From positions 248,001 through 312,000 of the forward strand of contig QFQI01000002.1 of assembly GCA_003243195.1 (NCBI GenBank): a stretch of DNA of 64,000 bases. Reading direction: 5' to 3'. Positions within the stretch are counted from its first letter, which is position 1, and the number at the start of each line of letters is the position of its first letter. This DNA is from Sphingomonas taxi (GTDB taxonomy: Bacteria > Pseudomonadota > Alphaproteobacteria > Sphingomonadales > Sphingomonadaceae). The position numbers were made by a program, and so were the translations under genes. This document shows positions 54,243 through 63,053 of this stretch, piece after piece. The notes below the pieces were generated by a model. It saw nothing but the letters and a program-made list of their open reading frames with translations, was not told the DNA's origin and did no database searches.

Positions 54243-54265
54243 CCTTCTTGTCGATGTGATCGCGC

Positions 54266-55390
54266 TTACTGGCCCGAACCCGGACCGTAGGTGATCTCCA
54301 CGCGACGGTTCTGCACTTCGCGGACACCGTCGGCGGTGTCGACACGCGGACGGCTCTCGCCGAACGCTTCCGTGCTGATGACCGACTCCGGGATCGCCTT
54401 CGAGGTCAGATACGCCTTGGTGGCATCCGCACGGCGCTGCGACAGGCCGACGTTGTACGATGCCGAACCCGAGCGGTCGGCGTGACCAGCCAGCATGACC
54501 TGCGCGTTCTGGCAGTTCTGATACTGGGTGACCGCGTTGTCGAGGATCGACGCCGCTTCCGGCGTGATATCCGACTTGTCCCACTCGAAGAAGACGATGA
54601 ACGGACCCGGCGAGCAGACCACCTCGGGCGGCGGCGGCGGAGGCGGGGGCGGCGGCGGCGGCGGCGGCGGCGGCGGAGGCGGCGGAGCAGCCTCTTCCGG
54701 AGCACCGAAGTTGTACGTCACGCCGCCCAGCAGGCTGTGCGAACGGAAACGACCGTCGTACGAGCTGCCGCGCGCGTCGAACAGTTCGACGTTGTCGGCG
54801 TTGAAGAAGCGATACTTCAACGACACGTCGACATTCTCGCTCAGCGGCGCACGGATACCCGCCAGCGCCTGCCATGCGAACACGGTGTCCGAGTCGTCGA
54901 GCAGCGTGTACGACTGGCTCGGTGCCAGGCGAGCCTGGACCCGCGCCACACCGGCGCCGCCGCCGACGAAGCCCTGCAGGCCGTCGTCCTCGCCGAAGTC
55001 GAGCAGGCCGTTGACCATGAAGCTCAGTGCCGAGGTACGGCCGCCGACGCTGTCGAACGTGCCCGCGGCCGCCTGGCCGGTGGCGCTGGTCGGAAGACCC
55101 GCGGTCGTCCGGAAGCTGTCGATCGACGCGCGGCGGTAGCCGACCTCGGTCTCCAGGCGGAACGCGCCGAAGTCATAGCCGACGATGCCGTCAACGTCCC
55201 AACCGTAATCGTGGTCGGTGGTGCCGGTGCCGGTGCGGCTGGTGGCCGTGCCGGTGATATCCCAGTCGATATCCTCGACGATCATCGCACCGCCTTCAAC
55301 GCCGACATACCACGCCTTGTCGCGCGCGAGCGCTGGCGTGGCGAGGGCGGTGGAGGCAAGCGCCATGATCATGGCAAGCTTACGCATCAT
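54266..55390 (-). CDS. OmpA family outer membrane protein with poly-proline hinge
   Basis: 374 residues. Sec signal, an eight-strand beta-barrel (DKAWYVGVEGGAMIVEDIDW; GYDFGAFRLETEVGYRR), a hinge of about 20 consecutive prolines, and a C-terminal OmpA domain (DKSDITPEAASILDNAVTQY; MLAGHADRSGSASYNVGLSQRRADAT) that binds peptidoglycan. It anchors the outer membrane. AAAGGGG precedes the paired ATGs; 55387 is equally possible. Terminator downstream. The hinge is encoded by a near-pure GGC/CCG tract. Confidence 0.94.
   Translation of the reverse strand: MMRKLAMIMALASTALATPALARDKAWYVGVEGGAMIVEDIDWDITGTATSRTGTGTTDHDYGWDVDGIVGYDFGAFRLETEVGYRRASIDSFRTTAGLPTSATGQAAAGTFDSVGGRTSALSFMVNGLLDFGEDDGLQGFVGGGAGVARVQARLAPSQSYTLLDDSDTVFAWQALAGIRAPLSENVDVSLKYRFFNADNVELFDARGSSYDGRFRSHSLLGGVTYNFGAPEEAAPPPPPPPPPPPPPPPPPPPPEVVCSPGPFIVFFEWDKSDITPEAASILDNAVTQYQNCQNAQVMLAGHADRSGSASYNVGLSQRRADATKAYLTSKAIPESVISTEAFGESRPRVDTADGVREVQNRRVEITYGPGSGQ
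54626..54685. repeat. GGC trinucleotide repeat encoding a poly-proline hinge
   Basis: About 60 bp of GGC/GGA/GGG triplets, mostly pure GGC, that on the minus strand encodes about 20 consecutive prolines inside the OmpA-family gene. Multiples of three keep the frame, so slippage would change hinge length only. Confidence 0.85.
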
Positions 55391-55505
55391 AATCCCCTTT
55401 CCATGGTGTCACTACGGACGGCGAAACTCACTATCGGACGGTTGGTTTCCGAACAAGCTGACAAATAGTGGCATATGTGGCCCATCTGCAACACCCCGCA
55501 GCGGG

Positions 55506-56009
55506 TTATGACGCGATAAGTCCATGACTCCGCAAGCTAATCAAAATCTCCTCGACGCAGCGGCGCACATCGCCGTCGACGGTCGCTCCACCAGCGGGGG
55601 AGGCGATCGCGGCGCCGCGCGCGCCGACCACCTGCTGCCCGTCCACCAGCACGCGCGCCGCGCGCACCACGCCGCGATGCCACGCCGTGCCGTCGTATAC
55701 CGACTCCTGCCCACTGGGCGCGTGCCACGCCCTCAATCCGCCGCGCGCGGCGACAAACCGCCATCCGCCGGCGGTCCAGCCCGCGATCGCGTCGGCCCGG
55801 TCCGCCCAGGCGCCGGTCGACGTGCGTCCGACGATCCAGCATTGCCCCGGCAGCGGTGCGACCGGCGGCACGTCGCGCCCGATCTCCTCCACGCCGGCGT
55901 GCACCGCGATGTCGAGCAGCGCCAGCGCCTCGTTATGCCACATCTCCTTCTGTGCCTGCCCGGGCGCGAGCAGCGGCAGCGCCAGTCGGGCGGTATCGTC
56001 TTCGGTCAT
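55506..56009 (-). CDS. DUF2793 protein at the 3' end of the gene transfer agent cluster
   Basis: 167 residues. LALPLLAPGQAQKEMWHNEALALLDIAVHAGV is the DUF2793 start, followed by PLPGQCWIVG and AGGWRFVAARGGLRAWH; the C-terminal 60 residues are less conserved. DUF2793 occurs at the end of GTA and prophage tail modules in sphingomonads and may be a fibre or host-interaction protein. Its start overlaps the upstream tail protein stop by 4 bp, so it belongs to the GTA operon. Confidence 0.8.
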   Translation of the reverse strand: MTEDDTARLALPLLAPGQAQKEMWHNEALALLDIAVHAGVEEIGRDVPPVAPLPGQCWIVGRTSTGAWADRADAIAGWTAGGWRFVAARGGLRAWHAPSGQESVYDGTAWHRGVVRAARVLVDGQQVVGARGAAIASPAGGATVDGDVRRCVEEILISLRSHGLIAS

Positions 56010-58144
56010 CGGCTTGTCCCTTCGATGGTCACATGTGTCGCGGCCGACACGGCCAGGGTTCCCTGCTGACGCACCGACAGGCGCGCCGGCCCCGACGTCA
56101 GCGTTCCGGCAGGCAACGACATCTGCGGCGCGTCGGTGGTCAGCGAGCGCGTGGCGCCGTCCTGCTCCACGGTCACCACATAGGCTTCCCGCTCCTCGCC
56201 CAGCGGGGCGTCGGTGCCGTCATCCCACCGCCAGCCGAACCGGCTGCGTCGCGCCCAGCGCATCGTTGCGCCGCCCCCGGCGTCCGCCGTCGCGCGCAGA
56301 TGCACCGGCGCGGGCGGGGCGAGCGAGATGCCGGTCAGCACCACTTCTGTGGCGACCGGCTGCGCATCGCCGGCGCCCTGAGCCAGCAGCCGGATCGTAT
56401 CGCCCGCCCGCGCGCGCGGCAGCGACAGCAACGTCATGCTGTCCTCGGCCACCAGCACGAACGGCGTGTCCACGGCGTGCGCGCTCGCGGGCGTCGCGCG
56501 TCGCCCGCGCCACAGCGTCGACAGCCGCCAGCGCCTCGGCGCCAGTTGCACCGCGTCGCGGAACTGGAGCAGCTCGCTCCCGACCAGCGCCATGTTCGCC
56601 CCGCGGTCGAGCGCGGCGTCCCCGCTCGTGGCCAGCAGCATGTCGTCATGCGCCAGCAGGACCTCGAGCGTCGACCATCGGTCGACCAGCCGGTCCGTCC
56701 CGATCGACAGCGGCGTGGCGATCCGTCCCAGCACCGCCGGCGCGACGATCGCGCCACCGGAGTTCCAGCTTGCGCCCTTGTCGCCGCTCACCAGCAGCGC
56801 GGCACCGCGCCATCCCGGCTGCGTGCCGCCGACGAACACCGCCAGACGCAGCAGGTCGGCGCGCGCATCGTCGAGCGGCGGCAGCTCGGCGGCGACGATC
56901 ACCGTCGCCGCCGCGCGTACGTCCGGCGCAGGTAGCGCGTGGCCGGGGTCCGCCGCCAGCTCGATCGACCCCGCGCTCACCGGCACCAGGTCCAGCGTCA
57001 CCCCGCGCCCCTCGACACCGACGCGCGTCGCGCGCCACACGCCCGGCGCATCCGGCAGCCGCACGGCGTCGCCCGGCGCGAAGCCGATGGCGGTCGCGTC
57101 CAGCGTCACGCGGCGCGTCACCCGCCCCTGCTCCGCGCGGCGGATCGCCGCCTGCGCCAGCCCGCGCGCCCGCGTCGCGGGGAGGGCGGCGGGCACGTCG
57201 ATCGCCTCGTCCCGCCATCCGGCGCCGCCGGGACGCTGCGCCTGCTGCACGCCGATCTGATAGTCGCGATCGGGATCATAGCAGGACAGCGACACCCGCC
57301 GCGGCACCGTCTCGATCGGCCGCCGCGTTTCGCGCGTCGCCGCATCCGGCTCCAGCACGGTCGCGGCGCCGACCGCATCGTCCAGCCGCAGCGCCCCACC
57401 CGCGGGAACCAGCCACGCGCCCGCCATCGTCGCCAGCGTTTCAAGCGCGCCACCCACGCTGTCACCACTCGCAGCATAGCCGTGGACCGGCGTCGCCGGC
57501 CCCGTGCCCGCCACCACGCCCTCCGCCAGCCCGCGCGCCACCGCCCCGATCGTCGGCGTCACGGCATCGCCGATCACTTCGAAGGTGAGAGACGGGATCC
57601 GGTTGCCGAAGTCGGCGAGCTGCAAATTCTCGAACACCGCATAGGCGATCCCGCGATATGCCGGCGCCTGTGCTTCCAGCGCGGCGATCAACGGGTCGGG
57701 CGCCTGCGCCTCGTCCCCGTGATGCAGGCGGAAGCCGGTCGTCGATTTCCAGTCGCCCGCCGCTCCGCGCAACAGCTTGCCTTCCGCCCAGATCCGCCCG
57801 ACGCCCGCGATCGGCCGTGCCGACAGCGCGACCGCGAAGGATGCGGCATAGCTGTAGCCGGTGATGCTCGGCTGCCCCTTGCCGGCGCGCGACGTGCTGC
57901 GCGTCTCGATCAGCTCGGTCGCCCAGATCACGCAGCCGGCGACCCGCATCGTCCCGAACACCTTCGGGATTTGCGTGCCATAGGAGGATGTCTGCACCTT
58001 CAGGTCGCTCAGCCGCGGCCCCTGTCGCGCCCTGGGCGTCAGCAGCACGTTGCGGTCCACCGCCTGCCCGATCACACCGCCCAGCGCCGCGCCGACCGGC
58101 CCGCCGATCGCGCCGCCGACCGTGGTCAATATCAATGTCGCCAT
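56006..58144 (-). CDS. GTA baseplate/tail-tip protein (gp15-like, host specificity)
   Basis: 712 residues. N-terminal MATLILTTVGGAIGGPVGAALGGVIGQ, then SDLKVQTSSYGTQIPKVFG and the GTA gp15 TIM-barrel-like module, with a fibre-binding region (AVFVGGTQPGWRGAALLVS) and C-terminal FN3-like part (PPAPVHLRATADAGGGATMRWARR). In Rhodobacter capsulatus gp15 forms the megatron tail tip needed for DNA delivery. ATG at 58144; the longer open frame upstream overlaps gp14 and is a shadow. It is the largest conserved component here. Confidence 0.88.
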   Translation of the reverse strand: MATLILTTVGGAIGGPVGAALGGVIGQAVDRNVLLTPRARQGPRLSDLKVQTSSYGTQIPKVFGTMRVAGCVIWATELIETRSTSRAGKGQPSITGYSYAASFAVALSARPIAGVGRIWAEGKLLRGAAGDWKSTTGFRLHHGDEAQAPDPLIAALEAQAPAYRGIAYAVFENLQLADFGNRIPSLTFEVIGDAVTPTIGAVARGLAEGVVAGTGPATPVHGYAASGDSVGGALETLATMAGAWLVPAGGALRLDDAVGAATVLEPDAATRETRRPIETVPRRVSLSCYDPDRDYQIGVQQAQRPGGAGWRDEAIDVPAALPATRARGLAQAAIRRAEQGRVTRRVTLDATAIGFAPGDAVRLPDAPGVWRATRVGVEGRGVTLDLVPVSAGSIELAADPGHALPAPDVRAAATVIVAAELPPLDDARADLLRLAVFVGGTQPGWRGAALLVSGDKGASWNSGGAIVAPAVLGRIATPLSIGTDRLVDRWSTLEVLLAHDDMLLATSGDAALDRGANMALVGSELLQFRDAVQLAPRRWRLSTLWRGRRATPASAHAVDTPFVLVAEDSMTLLSLPRARAGDTIRLLAQGAGDAQPVATEVVLTGISLAPPAPVHLRATADAGGGATMRWARRSRFGWRWDDGTDAPLGEEREAYVVTVEQDGATRSLTTDAPQMSLPAGTLTSGPARLSVRQQGTLAVSAATHVTIEGTSR

Positions 58145-58145
58145 G

Positions 58146-58550
58146 TCACTCCCCTTCCGGCGTCCAGCGCCACGCCGCCTCGACCGGCCAGGGCGGCGGC
58201 CCCGGCCGCTCCACCACGCGGCGCGCCTGCGCGTCGGCATGGATGAACCCGGCGCGGCTGCGCACCGCCAGATGCAGTTGCGCCGCCGACAGCCGGCACA
58301 GCAGGATATCGCCCGGCGCGTCGCCGTCGCACGCCGCCATGCCGGCCGGCACCGCACCGGGCGGCAGCACGCCGCTGCGCCGCGCGTAATCGCGCGGCAG
58401 CCGCAGCCCCGCGCCCGCGCCCGCGCCCGCCAGCGCGACCGCCACCACGCCGACGCGATCCAGCCCCAGCGCCGGATCGCGCCCCTGCGCGCGGAACCGC
58501 GCGCCGACGGTGGCATGCGCGGCGGCGAGCACCCGCTCGCCCGCGGTCAT
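58146..58550 (-). CDS. GTA NlpC/P60-like peptidase (gp14-like) with Cys-to-Arg at the active site
   Basis: 134 residues. AAHATVGARFRAQGRDPALGLDRVGVVAVAL aligns with the NlpC/P60 domain of GTA gp14, whose motif is normally GLDCVGLVA; the nucleophile Cys is Arg32 (codon CGC). His93 (QLHLAV) and His104 (FIHA) fit the remaining catalytic positions. It would cut peptidoglycan in the tail tip in active homologs; here activity is likely lost. It overlaps the DUF2163 stop (ATGA) and is one base before gp15, so the operon is intact. Confidence 0.8.
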   Translation of the reverse strand: MTAGERVLAAAHATVGARFRAQGRDPALGLDRVGVVAVALAGAGAGAGLRLPRDYARRSGVLPPGAVPAGMAACDGDAPGDILLCRLSAAQLHLAVRSRAGFIHADAQARRVVERPGPPPWPVEAAWRWTPEGE

Positions 58551-59350
58551 GCGCCGGGGTAACGCGTCAGCAGGTCGATCCCCGGCAGGTGCGGCTCGCC
58601 GCGAAAGTTCACGACATTGGCGAAGCGCGTGGCGCACGTGGCCAGCCGCTTGTCGCACCCCTCGATCACCTCCACCAGCACGCCCGCCGCGACCGCGAAC
58701 ACCGGCGGCGTACGCAGCGTCACCGCCGCGCCGTCCGACGCGTCGACCGCGCTCGCCAGCCCGGCATTGGCACCGCCGAACCACCGCAGCAGCCCCTCGC
58801 CATAGGCGTTCGCCACCGGCTCGGCGCGATCCAGCGTCACCCGTTCGCCATCGGCCGCCACGACGCGCGCGAAGCGCCTGCGCCCCGCCATCGCGACACG
58901 GCAGCGTTCATCGCCCAGCATCGCGCGACAGGAGGGCGAGGTCGCTTCCGTCACCGGCCGCTCCAGCCGTGCCTGCACCCCGCGCAGTTCCGCGGTGAAG
59001 CCCTGCTCCTGCAACTCGACCTCGCCGATCGTCCCCTCGCCCAGCGGCACCGGCGCGCGCGCCGGATCGTTCCAGTCCACCGCGCTCATCACCACGCGCG
59101 CCCCGTCCCAGCGCCCGGCCGCCAGATCGTCGCGCCGGAACGCACCGCCGCCCAGTGCGCCGGTCACCTCCATCGTGTCGGCGTCCAGCCCCTCGGCGCG
59201 CACGATCGCGGAGGGCGTCATGCCCGGCGCGGCGCGATGGACGATGCCGTCGATCACCAGGTCGCGATCGTGATCCGTCATCGCCACCATCACGCCGTCG
59301 CGCCGCTCGACCCGCCAGCACAGCGCCAGCGCCACCACCTGGTCGCTCAT
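58547..59350 (-). CDS. GTA DUF2163 tail protein (gp13-like)
   Basis: 267 residues. ALCWRVERRDGVMVAMTDHDRDLVIDG N-terminus, EVTGALGGGAFRRDDLAAGRWDGA, and C-terminal FANVVNFRGEPHLPGIDLLTRYPGA are DUF2163/gp13 signatures, with several Cys (CRAMLGDERCR, CDKRLATCATRF) that in Rhodobacter bind an iron-sulfur cluster at the hub. It forms part of the baseplate hub. Overlaps the preceding gene by 4 bp and gp14 by 4 bp. Confidence 0.9.
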   Translation of the reverse strand: MSDQVVALALCWRVERRDGVMVAMTDHDRDLVIDGIVHRAAPGMTPSAIVRAEGLDADTMEVTGALGGGAFRRDDLAAGRWDGARVVMSAVDWNDPARAPVPLGEGTIGEVELQEQGFTAELRGVQARLERPVTEATSPSCRAMLGDERCRVAMAGRRRFARVVAADGERVTLDRAEPVANAYGEGLLRWFGGANAGLASAVDASDGAAVTLRTPPVFAVAAGVLVEVIEGCDKRLATCATRFANVVNFRGEPHLPGIDLLTRYPGA

Positions 59351-61608
59351 GCCTCGCGCACCTCGATCAGCGGCACCGACGGCGCGCTGCCCGCCAGATG
59401 CGTGGCGCGCGCAACGCTCAGTTGATCCTCGGCAAAGCGCACCGGCACGTCGAAGTCGAACGACGCGCTCACCGCCGCGCCCGGCGCCGGCGCGACGTCC
59501 AGCGTCACCACCCCGCCGCCCGCCAGCGTAAACGCCTGCGTCGCCACCCCGGCCACCATCACGCGCACGCTGCCCGCCACCGGGCGCGTGATCCGCCGCG
59601 TCGCCGCGCCGTAGCGCCGCACCAGCGGAAAGACCCGCGTCGTGCCATCGCCGCTGCCCAGCGGCTCGTCCACGCCACGCCAGTCGAAGGGGTCGCGCAA
59701 CCGGAACCCGCGCGCCGGCCCCTGCCGCGCCCGAAAGAACGCCAGCAGCGTCACCATGTCGGCCTCGCTGCGCACCCCCGGCCCGACGTCGTAGCGGGTG
59801 CGCGCCTCCGCCCAGCCGACGCTGCGCGTCTCGCGTCCGCCGGCGCTGGTCGTCACGCCGGTCGAGAAGGTCGGCGTCACCTCCGCCTCGCGGCCCAGCG
59901 CCAGCGGGAACATCACGTCGTCGAACGCGTCCACGTCATCGTCCTCCTGCCAATAGACCAGCCCGTCGCGCAGCACCTGCGGCAGTGCCCACAGGTACAC
60001 GCGCGGCACCCCGCGCCGCCGCGCCGCGCCGGCCGCCGCGACGATCGCGCGCCACTGCGCGCGCTGCTCGGCTTGCAGCACGAAGCCGGAGAAATATTCC
60101 TGCGAACCGAGTGGATAGCCGAGCCGCAGCGTCGCCGCCGCCGCGCCGCGCGCGCTCGACGCGGTGTCGCCTTCGGTCACCCAGTCGTAATCCTCCAGCT
60201 GGAGCACGTCGAACGCCGGTGCCGCCCAGCCCAGCGGCATGTTCATCCGCTTGGCCTCCGGAGCCGCCGCATCCAGCACGGTCGGCAGGTAGGCGAGCAG
60301 GTAGGTGCGGCAATCCGGGCGCTCCGCCTTCACCGCCGCCACCAGCGCCGCGGTCGATGCGGCCAGCGCCGCCCCCGCGCGGTCCAGCGTCGCGCGCTGG
60401 CTGGCGTCCAGCGGCGCGCGGATCGTCGGGATCGCCGCCGGGGACAGGCTCGCCACCGCGCTGGCGTCATAAAGGCACGGCTGCGCGCCGGCCGGCGTCA
60501 CCCACCACCACGGCTCGCCGATCTGGAAATGCGGCGGCAGCCCCGCGGCGCTGCCGATCGCGACGAACGCCCGCGCCACCGCGTGCAGATACGCCATGGC
60601 ATCCGGGTGCGTGGGCGACAGCAGCGTCGACGGCGGCACCCATCCGGTCAGCGCCGGGCTGCCGTCCGCCGCGCGCTGCTTCCACGCCGCCGGGCAATGC
60701 GCGTCGAACAGTTCGTACGACAGCGACCAGATCACGTGGTAGCCCAGCGCCGCCGCGCGCCGCGCGAAATCGGCATGCCACGCCGCGCACGCGACGTTCA
60801 GCGCCCCGCCAGCCAGCGTAACGATGCCCGCCGCCAGCCGGAAGTAATGGCTCATGCCCAAATAATGGACGATCCCGCCGCGATAGCCGAGTTGCAGCAT
60901 GTTGCGCAGCAATCGTGCCGGCGTCAGGTGATAGCTGTCGTCATAGCCGCCCGCGATGCGCAGGTCGTGCTCGGGCAGCACCGCGTCGCCGATCGCGATC
61001 ACCGCGCCCGCCCCGTCGCACGCGATATCGGTCAGTTCCACCCACGCCTCGACCGGCGTGGCCAGGTCGCCGCCCGCCTTGTCGTAGCCCGGCGCGACCA
61101 GCGACACGAACATGCGGTCGACGTCGCCGGCCCACACCGCATCCGCTTCGTCGGGCAGCAGGAACCCGCCCCGCACCGTCGCGAAGTCCAGTACCACGCG
61201 CGCATCGGTCGGCGTGCCGGTCGCGTAATTCCACAGGCGCACGTACCACGCCCGCGGCGCGCCCGCGGCGTCGCGCCCCTCGATGGTCAGCACCGGCCCG
61301 TTCACCGCGTCCAGCGCCAGCACCCCCGCCGATCGCCAGCGGAACGACAGCCGGCACGCCCGGTAATCGCGCGCGGTTTCATAGCCGAGCAGCGGGTGAT
61401 CGTGCCGGTCGGCGCTCTCCCAGATCAGTCCGGCGAGGTCGTCGCGGCGGTAGAAGACCGCATCCACCCGCAGCGCGTCGGGCGCGGTGGTCGTCACCGC
61501 CGCCATCATCGGTCGCGGAAAGTTCACCGTCCAATATGCCGGATCGAAGCGCGTCAGCACGCCCGTCGCCTGCTGCGCCCGCGCGGACGCCAGCCAATGC
61601 CCCATCAC
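59347..61608 (-). CDS. GTA DUF2460 tail protein (gp12-like) with a long N-terminal sheath/TIM-barrel-like extension
   Basis: 753 residues. The last about 210 residues are DUF2460: REAEVTPTFSTGVTTSAGG, SVGWAEARTRYDVGPGVRS, LRDPFDWRGVDEPLGSGDG. The N-terminal about 540 residues hold a separate module (HWLASARAQQATGVLTRFD, RNMLQLGYRGGIVHYLGMSHY, LPPHFQIGEPWWWVTPAG, MPLGWAAPAFDVLQLEDYD) resembling a non-contractile tail sheath/TIM-barrel domain. R. capsulatus gp12 is only about 200 residues, so this is a fusion or the sphingomonad form. It is the distal tail ring. Overlaps gp13 by 4 bp. Confidence 0.82.
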   Translation of the reverse strand: MMGHWLASARAQQATGVLTRFDPAYWTVNFPRPMMAAVTTTAPDALRVDAVFYRRDDLAGLIWESADRHDHPLLGYETARDYRACRLSFRWRSAGVLALDAVNGPVLTIEGRDAAGAPRAWYVRLWNYATGTPTDARVVLDFATVRGGFLLPDEADAVWAGDVDRMFVSLVAPGYDKAGGDLATPVEAWVELTDIACDGAGAVIAIGDAVLPEHDLRIAGGYDDSYHLTPARLLRNMLQLGYRGGIVHYLGMSHYFRLAAGIVTLAGGALNVACAAWHADFARRAAALGYHVIWSLSYELFDAHCPAAWKQRAADGSPALTGWVPPSTLLSPTHPDAMAYLHAVARAFVAIGSAAGLPPHFQIGEPWWWVTPAGAQPCLYDASAVASLSPAAIPTIRAPLDASQRATLDRAGAALAASTAALVAAVKAERPDCRTYLLAYLPTVLDAAAPEAKRMNMPLGWAAPAFDVLQLEDYDWVTEGDTASSARGAAAATLRLGYPLGSQEYFSGFVLQAEQRAQWRAIVAAAGAARRRGVPRVYLWALPQVLRDGLVYWQEDDDVDAFDDVMFPLALGREAEVTPTFSTGVTTSAGGRETRSVGWAEARTRYDVGPGVRSEADMVTLLAFFRARQGPARGFRLRDPFDWRGVDEPLGSGDGTTRVFPLVRRYGAATRRITRPVAGSVRVMVAGVATQAFTLAGGGVVTLDVAPAPGAAVSASFDFDVPVRFAEDQLSVARATHLAGSAPSVPLIEVREA

Positions 61609-62150
61609 CCCGCCTCCGTCAGCGCGGCGCGCACCGCCCGCGCCACCTGCCGACCCGAGCGCGCCATCGCCGCCGGTGCGTCGCCACTCCCGGCGTTGAT
61701 CGTGATCGCCACCCGCACGTCACGCGCGCCGCCACCGGGCACCGCCACCTGTCCGCTGCTGGTCGGCACGAACACTTCCGGCCCGCGCTCGCCGACCAGA
61801 TACGCCCGCCCCGGCGACACCGGACCGCCGGTCGCGCGGCCGGGCAGCCCCAGCAATCCGGTCAGCACGCCCGCCAGGCCGCCGCCGCCCAGCACGCTGC
61901 CGATCCCGCCGCGCACCGCCGCCGCCGCGATCTCGCCCATCGTCGCCAGCGCTACCGACTTCAGGTCGTCGAACCCCAGCTTGCCGGTCCGCACCGCGCG
62001 CGCCAGCGCCGTCTCCACCGCCCGCCCGGCGCGATCCGCGCCGGACGCGAACGGTCCCTCCAGCATCGCGCGCATCGCATCCACGTCGCGCGCAAACCCG
62101 GCGGTATCGGCGCGTACGCCGATCACCAGCCGCTCGATTTCCTCATCCAT
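61605..62150 (-). CDS. GTA tail tape measure protein (gp11-like, short)
   Basis: 181 residues. IERLVIGVRADTAGFARDVDAMRAMLEGPF start and the Gly-rich middle, ending ATGGPVSPGRAYLVGERGPEVFVPTSSGQV, the conserved C-terminal tape-measure motif. It sets tail length and spans the tube. Overlaps gp12 by 4 bp and the gp10 chaperone by 8 bp. Shorter than most phage tape measures, consistent with the short GTA tail. Confidence 0.85.
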   Translation of the reverse strand: MDEEIERLVIGVRADTAGFARDVDAMRAMLEGPFASGADRAGRAVETALARAVRTGKLGFDDLKSVALATMGEIAAAAVRGGIGSVLGGGGLAGVLTGLLGLPGRATGGPVSPGRAYLVGERGPEVFVPTSSGQVAVPGGGARDVRVAITINAGSGDAPAAMARSGRQVARAVRAALTEAG

Positions 62151-62337
62151 CCGGAAACACCTCCTGCATCCGCGCGATCAGCCCCGCGTCGGGCGGCGGC
62201 ACCGCTGGCGCCGCGCAGGCGCGCACCAGCGGTGCCAGCTCGTCGGGCGTCGCGCGCCAGAATTCGTCCGGCCGCCACCCGAACACCGCGCCCGCCAGTC
62301 CCGCCAGCCGCACGGCGGCGTCGGCGAACGTCCTCAC
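62143..62337 (-). CDS. GTA tail assembly chaperone-like protein (rcc01693-like)
   Basis: 64 residues with GTG start overlapping the upstream stop (GTGA). FGWRPDEFWRATPDELAPLV is the signature of the small phage tail assembly chaperone-like family. Position between the gene transfer agent family protein and the tape measure matches the Rhodobacter GTA order. Confidence 0.82.
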   Translation of the reverse strand: MRTFADAAVRLAGLAGAVFGWRPDEFWRATPDELAPLVRACAAPAVPPPDAGLIARMQEVFPDG

Positions 62338-62648
62338 TGCCCCGCCAGGATCTGCCGCAGCAGCACCTTCAGCGCCGGGGTCACCGCTGCGATGCCCTGC
62401 GCCACCACCGCCTCGCCCAGCGCCGCGCGGGTCAGTGCCTCGGGCCCGCCATGCCGGCAGTGCCAGAACAGCGCCACCAGCTCCGCCAACGCCAGCCGCC
62501 CGTCCGCCGCGCGCTCGACCAGCGCGAACAGCGGCCCCAGCTCCTGCTCCGCCGCCACCAGCGCCGCGAACGTCGGCCGCAGCACCAGCATCTCGCCGGC
62601 GACGCGGACCGCCGCCTCGCCCCGCGCGGGATTGGGGGCGGAGGTCAC
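62334..62648 (-). CDS. Gene transfer agent family protein (gp10-like, tail assembly)
   Basis: 104 residues. GTG at 62648 overlaps the major tail protein stop. GEAAVRVAGEMLVLRPTFAALVAAEQELGPLFALVERA and LTRAALGEAVVAQGIAAVTPALKVLL match the conserved GTA small protein that precedes the chaperone. Function is tail assembly by position. A longer open frame upstream is a shadow. Confidence 0.8.
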   Translation of the reverse strand: MTSAPNPARGEAAVRVAGEMLVLRPTFAALVAAEQELGPLFALVERAADGRLALAELVALFWHCRHGGPEALTRAALGEAVVAQGIAAVTPALKVLLRQILAGQ

Positions 62649-63052
62649 GCGCTCACCACCGCGCCGGAACTCTCCAGCGCCATCGTGTAGCTGCGCTCGC
62701 CGTTGTAATCGCCGGCATAGTCCAGCCGCGTCACCAGGAACCGCCCGGTCATCGTCTCGCCGCTTTCGAACGTCAGCCGGTAATCGTCCAGCGTCCCCGC
62801 CAGCGCGCTCGCCTTCACGCGCGTCTCCGCCGCCGATCCGGTGAAGACGCCGGCCGCCGACACGCTCACCGATCGCACGCCCGCGCCCGACAGCAACTCG
62901 CGCCACCCGCCCGAATCCTTGCTGGTGATCGCCACCGCCTCGCCGTTGACGCTCAACTGCGTGGTGCGCAGCCCGGCCACGGTGCGATACGCCACCGGCG
63001 TGCCGCCATCGCCGACCTTCAGCAGGAACGCGCTGCCCTTCTCCGCCGCCAT
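62645..63052 (-). CDS. GTA major tail tube protein (gp9-like, TP901-1 family)
   Basis: 135 residues. EKGSAFLLKVGDGGTPVAYRTVAGLRTTQLSVNGEAV and VTRLDYAGDYNGERSYTMALESSG are the TP901-1 major tail family signatures. It forms the tail tube. ATG at 63052. It overlaps the downstream gene by 4 bp and lies one base after gp8. Confidence 0.92.
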   Translation of the reverse strand: MAAEKGSAFLLKVGDGGTPVAYRTVAGLRTTQLSVNGEAVAITSKDSGGWRELLSGAGVRSVSVSAAGVFTGSAAETRVKASALAGTLDDYRLTFESGETMTGRFLVTRLDYAGDYNGERSYTMALESSGAVVSA

Positions 63053-63053
63053 C

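Noticed and set aside
59155..62844. 1229-codon plus-strand open frame over the GTA tail genes
   Set aside because: Pro/Arg/Ala-rich translation without a fold; the minus-strand genes are coupled and recognisable.
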